DNA from: RGIG6353 sp964558655
GTDB taxonomy: Bacteria > Bacillota > Clostridia > Oscillospirales > SIG627
DNA: 64,000 nt
Direction: 5' to 3'
Assembly: GCA_964558655.1 (NCBI GenBank)
Contig: CAZLEX010000002.1
Location: 1 to 64,000, forward strand
The notes beneath the pieces are model-generated. The model ran no database searches. It was not told the origin of the DNA and saw only the letters and a program-made list of their open reading frames with translations. The position numbers were made by a program, and so were the translations under genes. Shown piece by piece: positions 16,232 to 24,694 of the stretch (position 1 is the first letter of the stretch; each line of letters starts with the position of its first letter).

Positions 16232-17200
16232 ATGAAAAATATAAATTTTGGAATAATAGGGACAAATTTTGTATCCGATTGGTTTTGCGAAAACGCAAAA
16301 AGGACTGACGGAATAAACCTTGAAACCGTTTATTCAAGATCCGAAAATCAGGGGATACAATTTGCCGAAAAGCACGGAATTAAAAATCATTGTACCGATA
16401 TGAAAAAATTTTTTTCTTCCGTTGACGCCGTATATATAGCAAGCCCTAATTTTTGCCACTTTGAACAGACTCGGCTCGCTTTGGAATCCGGAGTGCATGT
16501 TTTGCTTGAAAAGCCCGCGACTCTTGAAAGAAAACAATTTGAATACCTTTTGGAACTTGCCGAAAAAAAGGGGCTTGTATTGCTTGAGGCGATGCGTCCC
16601 GTACACGATCCGGCACTTGAAACAATACGGGCGGCAATGAAAGATATAGGCGTTTTACGCCGTGTATCACTTGAATACTGTCAATATTCATCACGGTATG
16701 ACGCTTTTAAACGCGGTGAAATTCTCAATGCATTTAATCCGGCTTTCGGCAATGCGGCTGTTATGGATTTGGGCTGCTATCCTCTATCGGTGGCCGTCGC
16801 TCTTTTCGGAAAACCGAAAATAAACGCGGCGTTCTGCGAAAAACTGTATAACGGTTTTGAGAGTACCGGATATACACTCCTTGAATTTGACGATGTTATG
16901 GCAGATATCAGATGGTCCAAAATATACGAATCGGCAGGTTTTTCACAAATCACCGGAGAGAGCGGTTCTGTTCTTATAGGTAAAATTTCCACTTTGAACA
17001 GAGTGGAATTATTAAAAAGAGGCGGTGAGAGAGAAATACTTTTGGGCGACAGGGAAGGCATGAATATGATTTATGAGATAAAAAATTTTGTGTCTGCCGT
17101 CAACAAAACTTTAAATATTTCGGATTATCACAAAATAAGTCTTATCGTACTTGAATTAATTGACCAAATCCGTCAAAAATGTTCAATAGAATTTAAATAA
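16232..17200 (+). CDS. Gfo/Idh/MocA-family oxidoreductase
   Basis: NAD(P)-dependent sugar or cyclitol dehydrogenase family, 322 residues. The N-terminal Rossmann fold opens INFGIIGTNFVSDWF. The EKPAT motif with the conserved lysine is near 95 (GVHVLLEKPAT), and the C-terminal domain carries MDLGCYPLSVAVALFG. The substrate is unknown. The ATG is set by the Rossmann start and leaves no room for a promoter after the gdhA terminator, and its ribosome site (CGGTGATAAA) is weak. Expression may rely on read-through or a promoter within gdhA. Another terminator follows it. Confidence 0.88.
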   Translation: MKNINFGIIGTNFVSDWFCENAKRTDGINLETVYSRSENQGIQFAEKHGIKNHCTDMKKFFSSVDAVYIASPNFCHFEQTRLALESGVHVLLEKPATLERKQFEYLLELAEKKGLVLLEAMRPVHDPALETIRAAMKDIGVLRRVSLEYCQYSSRYDAFKRGEILNAFNPAFGNAAVMDLGCYPLSVAVALFGKPKINAAFCEKLYNGFESTGYTLLEFDDVMADIRWSKIYESAGFSQITGESGSVLIGKISTLNRVELLKRGGEREILLGDREGMNMIYEIKNFVSAVNKTLNISDYHKISLIVLELIDQIRQKCSIEFK

Positions 17201-17202
17201 AA

Positions 17203-17229
17203 GGTTATGCTTTGGCATAATCTTTTTTT
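17203..17229 (+). terminator. Intrinsic terminator after the Gfo/Idh gene
   Basis: An 8-bp stem (17203-17210 with 17215-17222, one G-T pair), a four-base loop and seven T. Confidence 0.85.
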
Positions 17230-17237
17230 ATTTTGTC

Positions 17238-17265
17238 TTGACAAATTATCATTTGTATGTATAAT
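17238..17265 (+). promoter_or_regulatory. Sigma-A promoter of the metal ATPase
   Basis: TTGACA (17238-17243), 16 bases, TATAAT (17260-17265). Confidence 0.85.
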
Positions 17266-17270
17266 ATACA

Positions 17271-17288
17271 TATACCCCTATGGGTATA
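17271..17288 (+). promoter_or_regulatory. CsoR/FrmR-family operator
   Basis: TATACCC-CTAT-GGGTATA is a perfect 18-bp inverted repeat placed at the transcription start. This is the operator type bound by CsoR-family metal-sensing repressors. No csoR-like gene is in the window, so the repressor must be encoded elsewhere. Confidence 0.75.
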
Positions 17289-17311
17289 AATTGATATAAA
17301 GGAGAACGGGT

Positions 17312-19159
17312 ATGAAAAAAATATTAGATGCCCTTGATGATTTTCTTGAGTTCGGAGGCTTGAGAAAGCAAATAATTTTACTTGTTGTAAGCGGGATATC
17401 TCTGTTGCTCGGATTTTTCGATTTTTTGCCGTTTGATGCTTCGTGGATTGCAATAGTTTTATGCGGTGTACCGATATTGCTTGAAGCTTTTATTTCGCTC
17501 ATAGAACGGTTTGACATAAAGTCCGGTATGCTTGTATCTGTTGCTTTGATTGCTTCGGTTGTCATAGGAGAAACTTTTGCCGCAGGTGAGGTTGCATTTA
17601 TTATGCAGCTCGGCGAGCTTTTGGAGCACTTGACTGTAAAAAAAGCAAGAAGCGGAATTGAAAAGCTTGTACGGTTGACTCCGAAGACTTGCAGATTAAT
17701 TGTCGACGGTGAGGAAAGAATTGTGTCGCCGGAAGAAATTAAAATCGGAGACACTGTCCGTATACTGCCCGGTGAGACAATAGGAGTTGACGGGATTATA
17801 ATTAAGGGTGAAACATCTGTTGATCAGTCGCTTATGACGGGGGAAAGTATTCCCGTTGACAAGAGCGTCGGAGATGAAGTTTACAGCGGAACGATAAATC
17901 GAATGGGTGCATTTGAAATGCGAGCCGAAAAAGCCGTAAAAGACAGTTTCGCTCAAAGAATGGCACTGCTTGTTGAAAGTGCCGATGCCAAAAAATCAAA
18001 AATTGTCAGCATAACGGATCGCTGGGCGACATGGATTGTTGTGGCAGCTCTTGTGAGTGCGGTCGTCGCCGGAGTAATAAGTGCGGATATCACAAGAGCG
18101 GTTACCGTACTTGTTGTTTTTTGCCCGTGTGCACTTGTGCTTGCAACTCCTACCGCAATTATGGCCGCAATAGGAAATGCTTCGCGTCAGGGGTGTTTGG
18201 TTTCGAAAGGAGACGCATTTGAGCGTTTGGCAAAAGTCGATAAAGTATGCTTTGACAAAACGGGTACACTTACTTACGGAGAACCCGAAGTTATTGAAAC
18301 CGTAAGTCTTTCGGAATACAGTGCCGATGAAATTTTACGGTTTTGTGCAGGTGCCGAGCAGTTTTCCGAACACCCGCTGGGAAAAAGTATAGTAAAACAT
18401 TTTAAAGATAAAGGCGTTATTCCCGATGTGACAGACTTTGAAGTTGTTCTCGGACGCGGAGTTCGTGCAAAGTGTGAAGGAAAAACAATATGTGCGGGTA
18501 ACGGCACATTTATGACGGAATGTGGTATCGATGTATCCGAAGCCGAAAAGAATATACCCGTAAGCAATGCTACGATTTTTGTATGTATAGATAAAGTGCT
18601 GGGCGGGTATATATCGATTGCCGACAAAATAAGAGAAGACAGTCAATCGACTCTTGAAGATCTCAAAAAAATGGATATTTCGGCAAATCTTTTGACGGGA
18701 GATAAAAAAGAAATAGCCGACAGACTTGTTTCAAATCTTGATATCTGTGAAATATGTGCCGAGTGTCTTCCCGAAGAAAAACTCGCATACATAGAAAAAT
18801 CACGGGATGCCGGCTTTGGCGTTTTAATGGTAGGTGACGGAATAAATGACGCCGCCGCACTGAAATGTGCCGATGTCGGAATCGCGATGGGAAAAGTCGG
18901 CAGTGATATTACTCTCGATGCCGCCGATATTGTACTTGTCAATGATGATATTTCAAAGATACCGTACTTGCTGAAATTGTCAAAAACCACTTTGAAAAAA
19001 ATCAAACTGAATATAATATTTTCAATGGGGCTTAATTTTGCTGCGGTTATACTTGCCGCAACGGGATATTTGAATCCGATTGTAGGAGCACTCGTGCATA
19101 ATGCGGGTTCCGTTGCGGTTGTGTTAAATTCTTCGCTTTTGCTGAGATGGCATGAATAA
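17312..19159 (+). CDS. Heavy-metal P1B-type ATPase
   Basis: ATP-driven metal exporter in the cytoplasmic membrane, 615 residues. It lacks the usual N-terminal HMA or Cys metal-binding domain and starts directly with membrane segments. The actuator loop has MTGES (175-179). The translocation motif is CPCALVLATP (271-280). The phosphorylated Asp is in DKTGTLT near 315, the P1B marker is SEHPLGKS, and the hinge is VGDGINDAAAL. The last segments contain HNAGSVAVVLNS, unlike the MxxSS of copper pumps, so the metal is not settled by motif. The CsoR-type operator argues for copper, nickel or cobalt, while CadA-like zinc or cadmium export remains possible. It is transcribed alone. Confidence 0.92.
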   Translation: MKKILDALDDFLEFGGLRKQIILLVVSGISLLLGFFDFLPFDASWIAIVLCGVPILLEAFISLIERFDIKSGMLVSVALIASVVIGETFAAGEVAFIMQLGELLEHLTVKKARSGIEKLVRLTPKTCRLIVDGEERIVSPEEIKIGDTVRILPGETIGVDGIIIKGETSVDQSLMTGESIPVDKSVGDEVYSGTINRMGAFEMRAEKAVKDSFAQRMALLVESADAKKSKIVSITDRWATWIVVAALVSAVVAGVISADITRAVTVLVVFCPCALVLATPTAIMAAIGNASRQGCLVSKGDAFERLAKVDKVCFDKTGTLTYGEPEVIETVSLSEYSADEILRFCAGAEQFSEHPLGKSIVKHFKDKGVIPDVTDFEVVLGRGVRAKCEGKTICAGNGTFMTECGIDVSEAEKNIPVSNATIFVCIDKVLGGYISIADKIREDSQSTLEDLKKMDISANLLTGDKKEIADRLVSNLDICEICAECLPEEKLAYIEKSRDAGFGVLMVGDGINDAAALKCADVGIAMGKVGSDITLDAADIVLVNDDISKIPYLLKLSKTTLKKIKLNIIFSMGLNFAAVILAATGYLNPIVGALVHNAGSVAVVLNSSLLLRWHE

Positions 19160-19220
19160 CAGATAAAAGTTTTTGTTACGGTAAACGGATTGTGATATAC
19201 AAATAAAAACAAAGTGACAA

Positions 19221-19259
19221 AAAGTGCACATGCAGGGGAAAGCTCTGCATGTGCACTTT
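19221..19259. terminator. Bidirectional terminator between the ATPase and anti-sigma genes
   Basis: A perfect 15-bp stem (19221-19235 with 19245-19259) lies between convergent genes. The T-run is better on the minus strand (TTTTTG). Confidence 0.85.
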
Positions 19260-19280
19260 GTTTCAAAGAAATTATTCGGT

Positions 19281-20507
19281 TTAGTAGTTGAAGTTTCCGT
19301 CACATATTGGCATATTTGAAATATAGGAGCTTTCCACCGCAGGAACATAATACGCTCCGTAGGTTTTTAATCCGTTCTCCTGTTCTTCTTCGGGCAGTTC
19401 AACATAGAAACGGTAGTATGGCATATAGCATTCTTCGTGTTCGTCTGTCCGGTAGATAAGTTCGGCCTTTTTTATAAACTCTGCACCGGGAAGTCCGTAA
19501 GGGACAGTCGAAATATAATTGCCGTTTAACAACAACTCTTTTGCCTGCTCCGAACTGATAATCGGATAATCTCCGAGTTTGCTCGATAAATCGGGCCGGT
19601 ATATTCTTGCCATGTACAGTTCGCCGCTGTCATTGCAGTAAAATGCTATTCGATTAAAATTATAGTTTATGATTTGCTCGACATCGCTACCGCCGGCATC
19701 AAAAAACTCGATGGAATAGCTCTGTTGGTTATAGATGTTGTAATTTCCACCGTAAATATTTACTTGCAGATCATCAATGCCGATAAGTTCGCAATATTTG
19801 CTCTTTAAATAATCGGCTACGGCAACTATATCATCATAGGATGCAAGGTTTGTAAAGTTATATTCTTCGGGAAGAGATATTGCGGGATTGAAAGATACTG
19901 TTGCCGTCATAGTTTGGTCTACTTCAATTTTTATTCCATCGGATTTTATTATTACTTTTGTCGGGTTAAAATATCCATCGGGAACAGTTTCTCCTATCTT
20001 TTGAAACTTTTCAATTATCTTCTGCTTTGATTCTTCGCTCGGTGCATTGTCAGTGACAGTCAAGTTATTTGTATCAAGCCCCAATCTTTCGGCAATATCC
20101 AATATAAATTCCCGCATCTTATCAAAATCAGCTCCCGATGCAATAAAGTTTGCGTCATAGGTTAAAGAATTTCTGTAAACGGGCAGTGAGGATATCTCAG
20201 AATCTTCGGTATAAGGATTTGCATTTACAAGTTCCGAAATGTCATAAGCCGTATATCCTTCATACCCCATTTGTGCTGAGGTGCTTTCAAAAACCTGTAG
20301 CATAGGCAGATCGGTATCATCGGTATTTAACACCTGTTCATCTTTCATTAAAAGTATTGTGCACGCAAGAATCATTACTGCAAAACAGGCGGCAACGGCT
20401 CCCCACTTAATCCAAAAAGGTTTCTTTTTCTTCATCTTGGTGTCTGCCGCTTCAACATAGGCAGAATCGATAAGCTCCATCTTATCTAAAAAATCATTTC
20501 CTCTCAT
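19281..20507 (-). CDS. Probable membrane anti-sigma factor paired with the ECF sigma gene
   Basis: 408 residues. The N-terminal cytoplasmic stretch (about 1-30) begins MRGNDFLDKMELIDSAYVEA, where anti-sigma factors of this kind contact their sigma. A single membrane segment follows (about 34-55, AVAACFAVMILACTILLM), then a 350-residue extracytoplasmic domain with no recognised family. Its start overlaps the sigma gene stop by four bases. The role is inferred from this pairing and topology, which is common in Clostridia. The ectodomain is a candidate sensor. There is no zinc HxxxCxxC motif. Confidence 0.7.
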   Translation of the reverse strand: MRGNDFLDKMELIDSAYVEAADTKMKKKKPFWIKWGAVAACFAVMILACTILLMKDEQVLNTDDTDLPMLQVFESTSAQMGYEGYTAYDISELVNANPYTEDSEISSLPVYRNSLTYDANFIASGADFDKMREFILDIAERLGLDTNNLTVTDNAPSEESKQKIIEKFQKIGETVPDGYFNPTKVIIKSDGIKIEVDQTMTATVSFNPAISLPEEYNFTNLASYDDIVAVADYLKSKYCELIGIDDLQVNIYGGNYNIYNQQSYSIEFFDAGGSDVEQIINYNFNRIAFYCNDSGELYMARIYRPDLSSKLGDYPIISSEQAKELLLNGNYISTVPYGLPGAEFIKKAELIYRTDEHEECYMPYYRFYVELPEEEQENGLKTYGAYYVPAVESSYISNMPICDGNFNY

Positions 20508-21088
20508 ACGGTATAACCCTCCTTTTCAAGATGCTCCCGAAGCTGATTGCGGCAACGAAAGAGCGTGGTTTTAATTTTGCTTTGTGACAGAGCGAAGCGT
20601 TCGGAGATGTCGGCTATGGAATCCAGATACCAATACCGACGAACAAAAATATTTCGTTTTTCTTCGTCGAGTGTACCCAGAAATTTATTGAGTGTCTCAG
20701 TCAGTGTCATGTCGTCAATACGGCACTCAACATCATCGGGAGCAGGAATACACTGCTCCATTTCTGTTGTGAGTTCACATATAAATGTACTGCGTTTAAG
20801 TCTGCTGCGGTCACGGCAGCAATTCAAAGAAATGTGACGGGTGATCCGAGCAAGAAACGCATATAAATAGCTTTTGGGCTCATTGGGCGGAATGGCGTTC
20901 CACGCCTCCATGTAAGTATCGTTTTCACATTCTTCGGCTGTTTGCCGGTCATTGACGATTCCATAAGAGAGAGAACACAAACGGCTACCGTATTTTTCCT
21001 TGGTGTGTTTTATTGCCGTTTCGTCACGCATCAAATACAGTTTAACGATTCTCTCATCGTCCAAGTATTTCATCTCCCTTCTTTTCAT
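20504..21088 (-). CDS. ECF-type RNA polymerase sigma factor
   Basis: 194 residues with sigma region 2 (LYLMRDETAIKHTKEKYG, then the YAFLARITRHISLNCCRD segment) and region 4 (LDEEKRNIFVRRYWYLDSIA, then an SQSKIKTTLFRCR recognition helix). It directs RNA polymerase to its own promoter set. The start at 21088 is chosen because GAAGG lies nine bases upstream. A second ATG 15 bases later has the AGGGAG directly against it. A TATAAT box at 21151-21156 may be its promoter, but the -35 is poor. It is co-transcribed with the membrane anti-sigma gene. Confidence 0.9.
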   Translation of the reverse strand: MKRREMKYLDDERIVKLYLMRDETAIKHTKEKYGSRLCSLSYGIVNDRQTAEECENDTYMEAWNAIPPNEPKSYLYAFLARITRHISLNCCRDRSRLKRSTFICELTTEMEQCIPAPDDVECRIDDMTLTETLNKFLGTLDEEKRNIFVRRYWYLDSIADISERFALSQSKIKTTLFRCRNQLREHLEKEGYTV

Positions 21089-21263
21089 GTTTAAAGGCCT
21101 TCACTCTAATAAGCACCGTTTAGGGTTGCGGGGTTACACTAATCAAGAAAATTATAGCAAAAAAATTTGAAAAAATCAGCATTAATCGCCAATTCCGTGT
21201 TTCTGTACGGGGTAAGTCGAGCGAAAGCCCAATCTTAAAGTGCTGCCTTGTTTATCATCTGAT

Positions 21264-21310
21264 ATGCTATTTCAACAATTATCTGTCGCTTAACTTTGCG
21301 GAATCTTTAT
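21264..21310 (+). repeat. 47-bp dispersed intergenic repeat, copy B
   Basis: Matches copy A at 13878-13924 in 43 of 47 positions. It ends 29 bases before the -35 of the his promoter. Confidence 0.8.
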
Positions 21311-21339
21311 GCAATTTATTAAAGATTTTTATGCACCTA

Positions 21340-21368
21340 TTGACTTTTACGCTTTAGTGTGTTAAAAT
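21340..21368 (+). promoter_or_regulatory. Sigma-A promoter of the his operon
   Basis: TTGACT (21340-21345), 17 bases, TAAAAT (21363-21368). Confidence 0.85.
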
Positions 21369-21373
21369 ACTAA
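21354..21373 (+). promoter_or_regulatory. Predicted HisR (YerC) operator
   Basis: TTAGTGTGTTAAAATACTAA is a 20-bp palindrome matching its complement at 8 of 10 positions per half. It covers the -10 box. A TrpR-like YerC protein encoded immediately downstream is the obvious ligand-responsive repressor, and TrpR-family operators have this size and symmetry. Confidence 0.7.
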
Positions 21374-21401
21374 ACAAATAAAGCGGATTTGGAGGAACAA
21401 T

Positions 21402-21695
21402 ATGGAAAAGAAGCCTATTACTGTCAGCGATAAGCTTTTTGATGCGGTGTTAAAACTCGAAAATGCGGAAGAATGTAAGGCGTTTTTCGAAGATTTATGC
21501 ACAATCAGAGAACTTCAGGATTTAACTCAGCGTTTTGAGGTTGCATGTATGCTTTGGGAAGGGAAGAATTATCAGGAAGTTTCAAGCCTTACCGGAGCTT
21601 CTACGGCTACTATATGCCGTGTGAATAAATGTATTAATTACGGAAGCGACGGATACCGTCGGCTTTTGGAAAGAGAAAACGGTTCAAAAAAATGA
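21402..21695 (+). CDS. yerC: TrpR-family regulator YerC (HisR)
   Basis: 97-residue all-helical DNA-binding protein of the TrpR/YerC family. The helix-turn-helix is visible in KNYQEVSSLTGASTATICRV, and the RELQDLTQRFEVACML helix is family-typical. In Firmicutes YerC-type proteins have been proposed as HisR, the repressor of histidine genes. Its place as first gene of the his operon, its own promoter and the palindrome over the -10 support autoregulated repression, probably with histidine as corepressor (inference). The start has GGAGGAACAAT upstream. Its stop overlaps hisZ by ATGA. Confidence 0.9.
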   Translation: MEKKPITVSDKLFDAVLKLENAEECKAFFEDLCTIRELQDLTQRFEVACMLWEGKNYQEVSSLTGASTATICRVNKCINYGSDGYRRLLERENGSKK

Positions 21696-22771
21696 ATTTT
21701 TCCGAAGATATATTAAAAAATGACGAAAAAGTCGCCTTCCGTCTGCGTTCGCTGTACAAAAAAAGAGGCTATGAGCCTTATAAGATGAGTAAATTTGAAG
21801 AATATGATCTTTATGTGAGGAACAAAAGTTTTCTTGTTTCGGATAATATAATTACTTTCACCGATACCGACGGAAAACTTATGGCTCTCAAACCCGATGT
21901 TACGCTTTCCATTATAAAGAGCACGCGGGACGGAGAGCAGAGGAAACTTTACTATAACGAGAATGTCTACCGTGTGTCCGGCGGTACACATTCGTATAAA
22001 GAAATAATGCAGACAGGGCTTGAATGTATAGGAAAAATAGACCTTTATTCCGTTTCCGAAGTACTTTCTCTCGCAGTTCAAAGTCTTGCCGAAATTTCCG
22101 AAGATTTTGTTCTCGATATTTCTCATCTTGGAATCATTTCACAGCTTTTGGATCTTTCCGGTGCCTGCGGCAAAACAAGAACGGAAATTATCGAATGTAT
22201 CGGGAAGAAAAATGTGTCCGGTTTGGAGGCTGTATGTGCCGACGCCGGAATAAGTGCGGAAAATACGGAAAAATTTAAAGTTTTGATTAAGTATTACGGC
22301 AGACCGGAAGAAGTTTTGTCAAAAATGAAAAGCAGTTTTTTCGATAGCGAAATTCTTTCACAGCTTGATATTCTCGAAAAGGTTATCTCTCTTGTCGGTA
22401 CCGAAGGCGTGAGACTTGATTTTTCAACGGTCGGCGATATGAATTATTATAACGGAATTATTTTTAAGGGGTATGTTAATTCAATTCCGTCGGCAGTGCT
22501 TTCGGGCGGGCAGTATGACGCTTTGATGAGGCGGTTTTCGCTAAGCTCCGGTGCGATAGGATTTGCGGTGTATACGGATATGATTGAAGAATTTTCAGCC
22601 GTTCCAGAATATGATGTAGACACTTTGGTGCTTTACACGGAAAAATCCGATCCCGCAGATGTTTTGAAAACGGTCGAACTCCACATTGAAAAAGGCGAAA
22701 GCGTGAGAGCGTTGCAGAATATTCCCGAAAAGCTTAAATATAAAAATCTTGTCAAAATCGGGGAGGAATGA
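21692..22771 (+). CDS. hisZ: ATP phosphoribosyltransferase regulatory subunit HisZ
   Basis: 359-residue relative of histidyl-tRNA synthetase without the anticodon-binding domain. It lacks tRNA charging activity and forms a hetero-octamer with short HisG, giving the enzyme activity and histidine feedback. The class II core is seen in RNKSFLVSDNIITFTDTDGK, LKPDVTLSI and the YKEIMQTGLECIG region. The late GGQYDALM motif matches histidine-site residues. It lies directly ahead of a short-form hisG, as expected, since short HisG requires HisZ. Both ends overlap neighbours by four bases or nearly so. Confidence 0.93.
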   Translation: MNFSEDILKNDEKVAFRLRSLYKKRGYEPYKMSKFEEYDLYVRNKSFLVSDNIITFTDTDGKLMALKPDVTLSIIKSTRDGEQRKLYYNENVYRVSGGTHSYKEIMQTGLECIGKIDLYSVSEVLSLAVQSLAEISEDFVLDISHLGIISQLLDLSGACGKTRTEIIECIGKKNVSGLEAVCADAGISAENTEKFKVLIKYYGRPEEVLSKMKSSFFDSEILSQLDILEKVISLVGTEGVRLDFSTVGDMNYYNGIIFKGYVNSIPSAVLSGGQYDALMRRFSLSSGAIGFAVYTDMIEEFSAVPEYDVDTLVLYTEKSDPADVLKTVELHIEKGESVRALQNIPEKLKYKNLVKIGEE

Positions 22772-22773
22772 TT

Positions 22774-23433
22774 ATGTGTGACGGTATGTTAAATATAGCA
22801 CTCCCAAAGGGACGGCTCGGAGAAAAGGTTTATTCGCTGTTTGAAAGATCGGGATTTGAATGTCCTTCTATACGGGAAAATAACCGACGGCTTATATTTG
22901 AAAATCCCGATAAAAACATTCGGTATTTTTGGGTTAAGCCTTCGGATGTGGCAATTTATGTGGAGCGTGGTGCTGCGGATATAGGTGTTGCCGGGAAAGA
23001 TATTTTGCTCGAGTATTCTCCCGATGTTTATGAGTTGGCGGATCTCGGTATGGGAAAGTGCAGAATGGCTGTTGCCGCACCGGAAGATTTTCGTGACAAT
23101 GTTCAGCGTACATTGCGTGTTGCAACCAAGTTTGTAAATATCACAAAAAAATATTATTCCGGAATAGGCAGGGATATTGATATTATAAAGCTCAACGGTT
23201 CGATAGAAATAGCTCCGATTCTTAAGCTGTCCGATGTGATTCTGGATATAGTCGAGACAGGGACTACTTTGCGTGAAAACAATCTTTGCGTATTTGAAGA
23301 AGTTGTTGAGATAAGTGCGAGGCTTATATCAAACAAGTCGGCTTTTAAGTTTAAAAACGCCATGATAGAAAAAGTTGTGCAGAACATAATGAGGGAAATT
23401 TCATCGGAGGATAAAGATGATAAAAATACTTAA
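22774..23433 (+). CDS. hisG: ATP phosphoribosyltransferase catalytic subunit, short form
   Basis: First step of histidine synthesis: ATP plus PRPP to phosphoribosyl-ATP. About 219 residues, the short form without the C-terminal regulatory domain, whose role is taken by HisZ. Visible parts are LNIALPKGRLGEK, GVAGKDILLEY and the PRPP loop DIVETGTTLREN near 160. An ATG at 22768 overlaps the hisZ stop, but the ATG at 22774 has GGAGG seven bases upstream and is preferred. The 3' end overlaps hisD by 17 bases. Confidence 0.95.
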   Translation: MCDGMLNIALPKGRLGEKVYSLFERSGFECPSIRENNRRLIFENPDKNIRYFWVKPSDVAIYVERGAADIGVAGKDILLEYSPDVYELADLGMGKCRMAVAAPEDFRDNVQRTLRVATKFVNITKKYYSGIGRDIDIIKLNGSIEIAPILKLSDVILDIVETGTTLRENNLCVFEEVVEISARLISNKSAFKFKNAMIEKVVQNIMREISSEDKDDKNT

Positions 23434-24694
23434 GTATAAAGACTGCGAAAACAGTGAAATATTCGGCAGAATCAGTCCCGCATCTCAGGTTGAGGGGGCT
23501 GTTTCCGAGATAATAGCCGAAGTTGCCTCCAAAGGTGACAGTGCACTTTACGCTTTTGAAGAAAAATTCGACAAAGTAAAACTTGATAAATTGACTGTTA
23601 CGGAAGAAGAAATCGAAGAGGCAGTCGGCAGTGTATCAAAAGAATTTTTGAAAGTGATTGGAAAATCAGCCGAAAATATAGAAAATTTCCATAAAAGACA
23701 GATAAGAGAAGGCTTTGTGATAAACGAAAAGAGGGGAGTTGTAATAGGTCAGAAAGTTATTCCTCTCGACCGCGTGGGGCTGTATGTGCCGGGCGGTACG
23801 GCGGCATATCCGTCTACCGTGCTTATGGACGCAATTCCGGCAAAACTTGCGGGTTGCCGTGAAATTGTCATCACTACTCCGCCCCGTCCCGACGGAACGG
23901 TAAATCCGGCAATTTTGGCTGCTGCGAAAACTGTCGGAATTAATAAAATTTTCAAGATAGGCGGAGCACAGGCTGTTGCGGCACTTGCTTTCGGCACCGA
24001 AACCGTACCGAAAGTCGACAAAATAGTCGGACCGGGAAACGCTTATGTTGCCGAAGCAAAAAAGCAGGTTTTCGGCAGAGTGTCTATTGATATGATTGCG
24101 GGGCCCAGCGAAATTTTGATAATTTCCGACGGACTTTCAAATCCGTCTTACATCGCGGCAGATCTTTTATCTCAAGCCGAACATGACCGCATGGCAAGTG
24201 CCGTACTTGTTACCGATTCCGAAGACCTTGCCGAGCGTGTTTCGCGGGAGCTGGAAAAACAGATACCTAAGCTTTGCCGTGCCGAAATAGCAAGAGAATC
24301 GATAGACAAGAACGGCATGATAGTTATTGTGCCGAATATTGAAACGGCAATAGATGTTTCAAACGAACTTGCACCGGAGCATCTCGAACTCTGCCTTGAA
24401 GATCCGTTTGAATTTCTCGGGCAAGTCCGTCATGCAGGTTCCGTATTTATGGGAAGATTTTGTCCCGAAGCACTCGGAGATTATTTTGCCGGTCCCAACC
24501 ATACTCTTCCGACAAGCGGAAGTGCCAAATTTTCCAGCCCGTTATCCGTAGACGATTTTGTTAAAAAAATGCAATTTACCTATTACACGGAAGAAGCACT
24601 CGAAGCTGTTGCCGATGATGTCGCTCTTTTTGCGAGAGAAGAAGGACTGACGGCACACGCCGCATCGGTTATTGTACGCAAGGAGGGAAAATGA
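23417..24694 (+). CDS. hisD: Histidinol dehydrogenase
   Basis: Zinc enzyme catalysing the last two oxidations, L-histidinol to L-histidine with 2 NAD+. 425 residues, normal length. Characteristic blocks are GLYVPGGTAAYPSTVLM, IVGPGNAYVAEAKKQVFG, IDMIAGPSEILI, SQAEHDRMASAVLVT with a zinc-ligand region, ELAPEHLEL with catalytic Glu and His, and GDYFAGPNHTLPTSG. The start lies within the end of hisG with CGGAGG upstream. It is translationally coupled to both neighbours. Confidence 0.97.
   Translation: MIKILKYKDCENSEIFGRISPASQVEGAVSEIIAEVASKGDSALYAFEEKFDKVKLDKLTVTEEEIEEAVGSVSKEFLKVIGKSAENIENFHKRQIREGFVINEKRGVVIGQKVIPLDRVGLYVPGGTAAYPSTVLMDAIPAKLAGCREIVITTPPRPDGTVNPAILAAAKTVGINKIFKIGGAQAVAALAFGTETVPKVDKIVGPGNAYVAEAKKQVFGRVSIDMIAGPSEILIISDGLSNPSYIAADLLSQAEHDRMASAVLVTDSEDLAERVSRELEKQIPKLCRAEIARESIDKNGMIVIVPNIETAIDVSNELAPEHLELCLEDPFEFLGQVRHAGSVFMGRFCPEALGDYFAGPNHTLPTSGSAKFSSPLSVDDFVKKMQFTYYTEEALEAVADDVALFAREEGLTAHAASVIVRKEGK

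Larger units (their letters stand above)
21089..21401. other. Intergenic region between the divergent sigma and his units
   Basis: Contains a possible minus-strand -10 (21151-21156), a GC-richer stretch at about 21195-21245 with small potential hairpins (CCGTGTTTCTGTACGG), repeat copy B (21264-21310) and the his promoter and operator. No ORF is credible here. I cannot assign the GC-richer part, which could be a small RNA or a decayed element. Confidence 0.5.

Noticed and set aside
18643..19266. Minus-strand open frame of 207 codons over the end of the metal ATPase
   Set aside because: It extends through the bidirectional terminator and mirrors the ATPase codons.
21195..21250. Small RNA in the GC-richer part of the sigma-his gap
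   Set aside because: Short hairpins can be drawn, but there is no promoter-terminator pair or known RNA motif to support it.
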